Shown here piece by piece: positions 6,551 to 9,026 of a stretch of 9,026 nucleotides of DNA. The notes under the pieces are model-generated. The model had not been told where the DNA came from. It saw nothing but the letters and a program-made list of their open reading frames with translations, and searched no databases. Position numbers and translations under genes: made by a program. The DNA is from Sulfitobacter sp. (GTDB lineage: Bacteria > Pseudomonadota > Alphaproteobacteria > Rhodobacterales > Rhodobacteraceae): positions 1-9,026 of the forward strand of contig JAPKCR010000053.1 in NCBI GenBank assembly GCA_026421135.1, read 5' to 3'. Each line of letters opens with the position of its first letter. Position 1 is the first letter of the stretch.

Positions 6551-7485
6551 GTTTGTTCTTCAATCCGGTCGGTTGCAGGCGGCGGGGTCGGCGAAAGGGC
6601 TGTGATCTTGGCACGAACTTCATCGGGCATGATATAACTCATAGCCCCCAATGACGGTGCCAATTGATCAGCCGATCTGGCAGAGATAATTGGTGACGGC
6701 CCAGTTGCATGGGCGGCAACCCAAGCCACTGCCAGAGTAGCAGGGTGCACGCCCATGTCAGCGGCCAGATTAGCCAACCCTGAAGCAGTTTGATGCATCC
6801 CGTCGGGGGCATAGCGCGCGGCATAACGGTCGTCTTGGGTCAGACGACCGACCTCGCCCTTGGCGTATTTACCGGTCAGCAATCCGCCACCAAGGGGGGA
6901 GTAGGGGGCAACAAGGACGCCTAGATCATCCGCCATAGGCAGAATTTCAACTTCGGCCTGCCGTTTTACCAAATTATACATCGGTTGGACTACGGCGATG
7001 TCCAGATCAAATTTACCTGCAATTCCAGCTGCTTTGACGACCTGCCATGCGGCGAAATTTGACAGGCCAATGTGGCGGATGTGGCCCGCGGTCTTCATCT
7101 CGGCGAAGGTTTGGAATGTTTCGTGCATGTCAGTGTCGGGGTCAAACCGGTGCAGGTACAAGACATCAAGCGTGTCTAGCTTCATCCGGCTGCGCGACGT
7201 TTCACATGACTGCAGCAGATTGGCACGGCCTGATCCTCCGTCATAGGCCGCCTTGGTCGCGATGATCAGGTCTTCGCGGCGATCCCCCAGAAAACTGCCC
7301 AGCAGTGTTTCCGACGCCCCGTCGGTATAGACATGGGCCGTGTCGAAATGGGTGATCCCCGCGTAAAGACAGGCGTCAAACATGGCACGCGAGGCATCGG
7401 CGTCTGCGCGCCCGCCAAATTGCATTGTACCAAAAGCAAGGCGGCTGGCGGGGGTACCATTGGGGCTGGTCAGGGTGTGTTTCAT
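6547..7485 (-). CDS. Aldo/keto reductase
   Basis: This 312-residue cytoplasmic enzyme is a (beta/alpha)8-barrel NAD(P)H-dependent aldo/keto reductase, reducing aldehydes or ketones to alcohols. The catalytic tetrad is complete: Asp48 and Tyr53 (FDTAHVY), Lys78 (IIATK) and His112 (LYLHRFD). LSNFAAW, VVQPMYNL and YSPLGGGLLTGKY are typical for the bacterial YajO/Tas-like branch. I chose the ATG at 7485, seven codons inside the longest frame, because MKHTLTSPNG starts directly in the family's first strand; GTG 7506 is an alternative. A hairpin and a distant SD-like AAGGGG precede it. It begins 43 bp after the GST stop and shares ATGA with the DAO gene, so it sits mid-operon. The substrate cannot be named; reducing an aldehyde or oxo acid from the partner dehydrogenase is only a guess. 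Confidence 0.9.
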   Translation of the reverse strand: MKHTLTSPNGTPASRLAFGTMQFGGRADADASRAMFDACLYAGITHFDTAHVYTDGASETLLGSFLGDRREDLIIATKAAYDGGSGRANLLQSCETSRSRMKLDTLDVLYLHRFDPDTDMHETFQTFAEMKTAGHIRHIGLSNFAAWQVVKAAGIAGKFDLDIAVVQPMYNLVKRQAEVEILPMADDLGVLVAPYSPLGGGLLTGKYAKGEVGRLTQDDRYAARYAPDGMHQTASGLANLAADMGVHPATLAVAWVAAHATGPSPIISARSADQLAPSLGAMSYIMPDEVRAKITALSPTPPPATDRIEEQT

Positions 7486-7494
7486 CCCCAAACC

Positions 7495-7515
7495 GTGCCA
7501 CGGCACACCCCCCTT
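7495..7515 (-). promoter_or_regulatory. SD-like sequence and small hairpin before the aldo/keto reductase start
   Basis: On the minus strand AAGGGGGG (7515-7508) is a strong SD-like stretch but lies about 24 bases from ATG 7485. Between them GTGCC (7506-7502) and GGCAC (7499-7495) can pair around a 2-base loop. Folding this 12-base hairpin would shorten the effective spacing to about 12 bases. The alternative is a start at GTG 7506, but that is only about 3 bases from the SD. The sequences are seen; their function is inference. Confidence 0.3.
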
Positions 7516-7528
7516 CGCAACGTCGATC

Positions 7529-8146
7529 TTAGTCGTTCATCGCGCCCTTTTCTGTCGCGCGCTGATAGGCGGGGCGGGCGTGTATCATCTCGACAAAGCC
7601 AGCGAGCGCAGGATAGCGCGCCTTAGCATCGTCGCTTCGCATCGCGATTTCTGCCGGAAAGCTTAGCATAATATCTGCCGCCGACAGGCTATCTTGGACG
7701 AAATGGCCGGACGGGCGGACAAGGCTGTTCATATAGCTAAAGTGACTGTTCAGTTCGTCTTTGATGCGGGGGTGCAAAGGGGCACCCGCATCGCCCAACC
7801 GGCTGACGTAAAGGTTAAGCAAAATCGGTGTCATCGCGGAGCCTTCGGCGAAATGCATCATCTCAAGATGCTGCAAATACGCGAGGGTATCTTGGTCCGG
7901 GATCATCTCGGGGGCAAAGCGGGCGCACAAAGTTTCGGTTATTGCCGCGCTTTCCGCAACCAACACATCATCGATTTCCAGTAACGGTGATTTCCCCAAA
8001 GGGTGCACCAACTTTAGCTCGGGCGGGGCGAGGTTGGTTTTCGCGTCGCGCTTGTAAGGCACGATCGTATATGGCTGCTCAAGTTCCTCGAGTAACCATA
8101 GAATTCGGTGAGAGCGGGACCTGTCAAGGTGATGGATTTTTATCAT
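7529..8146 (-). CDS. Glutathione S-transferase family protein
   Basis: This 205-residue protein has the length and fold signatures of a cytosolic bacterial glutathione S-transferase, conjugating or exchanging glutathione on electrophiles. The N-terminal thioredoxin-like domain (1-~80) shows DRSRSHRILWLLEELEQPY, where Ser10 or Ser12 is the likely GSH-activating residue, the cis-proline motif HPLGKSPLLEI (Pro54), and AES (64-66), which binds the gamma-glutamyl part. The rest is the alpha-helical domain, with SAADIMLSF as the usual N-capping region. I chose the ATG at 8146; the frame is open further upstream, but that extension resembles no GST and covers the promoter region. The RBS is poor. 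It is the first gene of the minus-strand group (GST, AKR, DAO, possibly lysozyme) and diverges from the YeeE-like transporter. The substrate is unknown. Confidence 0.9.
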   Translation of the reverse strand: MIKIHHLDRSRSHRILWLLEELEQPYTIVPYKRDAKTNLAPPELKLVHPLGKSPLLEIDDVLVAESAAITETLCARFAPEMIPDQDTLAYLQHLEMMHFAEGSAMTPILLNLYVSRLGDAGAPLHPRIKDELNSHFSYMNSLVRPSGHFVQDSLSAADIMLSFPAEIAMRSDDAKARYPALAGFVEMIHARPAYQRATEKGAMND

Positions 8147-8196
8147 GGATCTGAGGATAGCGGTTTGATGCGCAATGGATAGTGAAATGATGCACT

Positions 8197-8220
8197 CCCG
8201 TCGCGCGATCGCCCGACAGG
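8197..8220. promoter_or_regulatory. Near-perfect dyad in the divergent GST/YeeE region, candidate operator
   Basis: GTCGCGCGATCGCCCGAC (8200-8217) is an 18-bp dyad with one mismatched pair (8204/8213). Two more pairs match at 8197-8198 and 8219-8220 beyond a further mismatch. It lies in the 158-bp gap between the divergent starts at 8146 and 8305, just downstream of a possible GST -10 box, where a repressor could block transcription. The symmetry is seen; the operator role is inference, and GC-rich palindromes can occur by chance. Confidence 0.45.
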
Positions 8221-8226
8221 CGGAAT

Positions 8227-8255
8227 CTTTTATGGTCAACTATGACTCAGATCAA
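8227..8255 (-). promoter_or_regulatory. Possible sigma-70-type promoter for the GST gene group
   Basis: On the minus strand TTGATC (8255-8250) and TAAAAG (8232-8227) are separated by exactly 17 bases. Each matches four of six consensus bases. Transcription would start near 8220, inside the dyad and about 75 bases before the GST ATG. Both boxes are weak and no experimental support exists here. Confidence 0.3.
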
Positions 8256-8304
8256 TGTCTGGGGTGGATCAACCGTGGATACATGCTGAAAACGGGATGT
8301 GTTA

Positions 8305-9026
8305 ATGGATGTGACGTCAATCTTGGAAGCCCTAGGCGAGCCCGCAATTGCGGCCTTGGCCGGTATGATTACAGGTATCATCTTCGGCCTGTCAGCCGAG
8401 CAAAGCCGTTTCTGTCTACGCGCTGCTGCAGTCGAGGTGGCGCGCGCAACCCTTGGGCCGCGCATGGCGGTATGGCTTTTGACCTTTTCAACCGGGCTGC
8501 TCTGGACGCAGGTGATGAACGCCGCCGGTGTCATTGATCTGGGAACCAGCCGCTGGCTTGCTTCTCCCGGAACGATATCGGGGGCAATTTTTGGGGGCGT
8601 AATCTTTGGCGTCGGTATGATCCTTGCGCGGGGGTGTCCGGGGCGATTGCTGGTTTTGGGTGCAACCGGCAACCTGCGTGCAATTCTTTCTGGTCTTGTC
8701 TTTGCCGTCGTCGCGCAAATGAGCTTGAGCGGCGCGTTGTCCCCCCTTCGAGAGTGGATATCCGGCGCGTGGATCACCCAAGGACCGAACCCGAATATCC
8801 TGTGGGACTTGCACCTGCCAAACGGCAGCGGCATTGCAATCGGCATCGGTTTCGCAGCTTTGGCACTTGTTATCGCATTTCGAAATCGGGTGTCGTGGGT
8901 TACGCTTTTGTTCGGCTGCGGGGTTGGTTTTTCGGTCGCGGTGGGGTGGTACCTGACCTTTACGCTGTCGCAAATCAGCTTTGATCCCGTCCCCGTTGGC
9001 AGTTTGACATTTTCTGGGCCGTCAGC
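8305..9026 (+). CDS. YeeE/YedE-family sulfur transporter, N-terminal 240 residues (3' end outside window)
   Basis: The open frame from ATG 8305 (GGGA at 8294-8297 as RBS; in-frame TGA upstream at 8287-8289) continues off the window without a stop. It encodes a very hydrophobic inner-membrane protein of the YeeE/YedE family, whose studied member TsuA imports thiosulfate using conserved cysteines. Family marks are EQSRFCLRAA with Cys37, ARGCPGRLLVLGATGNLRA with Cys111, FGCGVG with Cys205, and a closing FDPVPVGSLTFSGPS. About six membrane segments are visible, near residues 14-32, 54-72, 90-108, 116-135, 177-192 and 196-219. The usual length is about 350-400 residues, so roughly a third is missing. 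It is read away from the GST gene and shares its upstream region. Thiosulfate is the likely cargo; another reduced sulfur species or selenium compound is possible. Confidence 0.9.
   Translation, partial: MDVTSILEALGEPAIAALAGMITGIIFGLSAEQSRFCLRAAAVEVARATLGPRMAVWLLTFSTGLLWTQVMNAAGVIDLGTSRWLASPGTISGAIFGGVIFGVGMILARGCPGRLLVLGATGNLRAILSGLVFAVVAQMSLSGALSPLREWISGAWITQGPNPNILWDLHLPNGSGIAIGIGFAALALVIAFRNRVSWVTLLFGCGVGFSVAVGWYLTFTLSQISFDPVPVGSLTFSGPS

Noticed and set aside
8205..8212. GCGATCGC octamer, identical to the cyanobacterial HIP1 repeat
   Set aside because: Only one copy was noticed and the genes do not look cyanobacterial; it is better read as the core of the larger dyad.
8247..8846. Antisense and alternative open frames over the right end
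   Set aside because: The + frame from 8305 has membrane segments and YeeE/YedE cysteine motifs throughout; the others are rich in Arg/Pro and lack domain signals.

Overview
The window looks like chromosomal DNA of an alphaproteobacterium, most likely of the Rhodobacteraceae/Roseobacter group. This is inferred from the moderately high GC content, the closely packed flavin-dependent amino/hydroxy-acid oxidoreductases, a DMGDH-GcvT fusion, a YeeE/YedE sulfur transporter, and a CCTCCGGCG intergenic motif I associate with that family. There is no rRNA, tRNA, CRISPR array, insertion sequence or phage gene that I can see.

Left half (1-4516, all + strand): the 3' end of a gamma-glutamyltransferase gene, a GlcD/D-lactate-dehydrogenase-type FAD oxidoreductase 17 bp downstream, then after 220 bp a large two-part flavoprotein (FAD oxidoreductase fused to a GcvT-type folate domain) of the dimethylglycine/sarcosine dehydrogenase family. 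Together they suggest breakdown of gamma-glutamyl compounds, a D-2-hydroxy acid and an N-methylated amino acid, but nothing proves one pathway. A hairpin over the ggt stop codon would hide the ribosome binding site of the next gene. A strong hairpin at 4563-4595 closes the left half and separates it from the convergent genes.

Right half (4612-8146, all - strand, transcribed right to left): glutathione S-transferase, aldo/keto reductase, a DauA-like FAD amino-acid dehydrogenase, and a lipoprotein GH25 lysozyme. The reductase and dehydrogenase overlap by ATGA and are probably translationally coupled. The dehydrogenase has the D-arginine dehydrogenase fold signatures but lacks the residues known to fix D-arginine specificity.

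Right end (8147-9026): a 158-bp divergent promoter region with a near-perfect 18-bp dyad, then the start of a YeeE/YedE-family membrane transporter (probably thiosulfate or another reduced sulfur species) that runs off the window.

I did not find a clear new biological system. The most useful leads are the ggt/oxidoreductase RBS hairpin, the altered DauA-like active site, and the dyad in the GST/YeeE divergent region.
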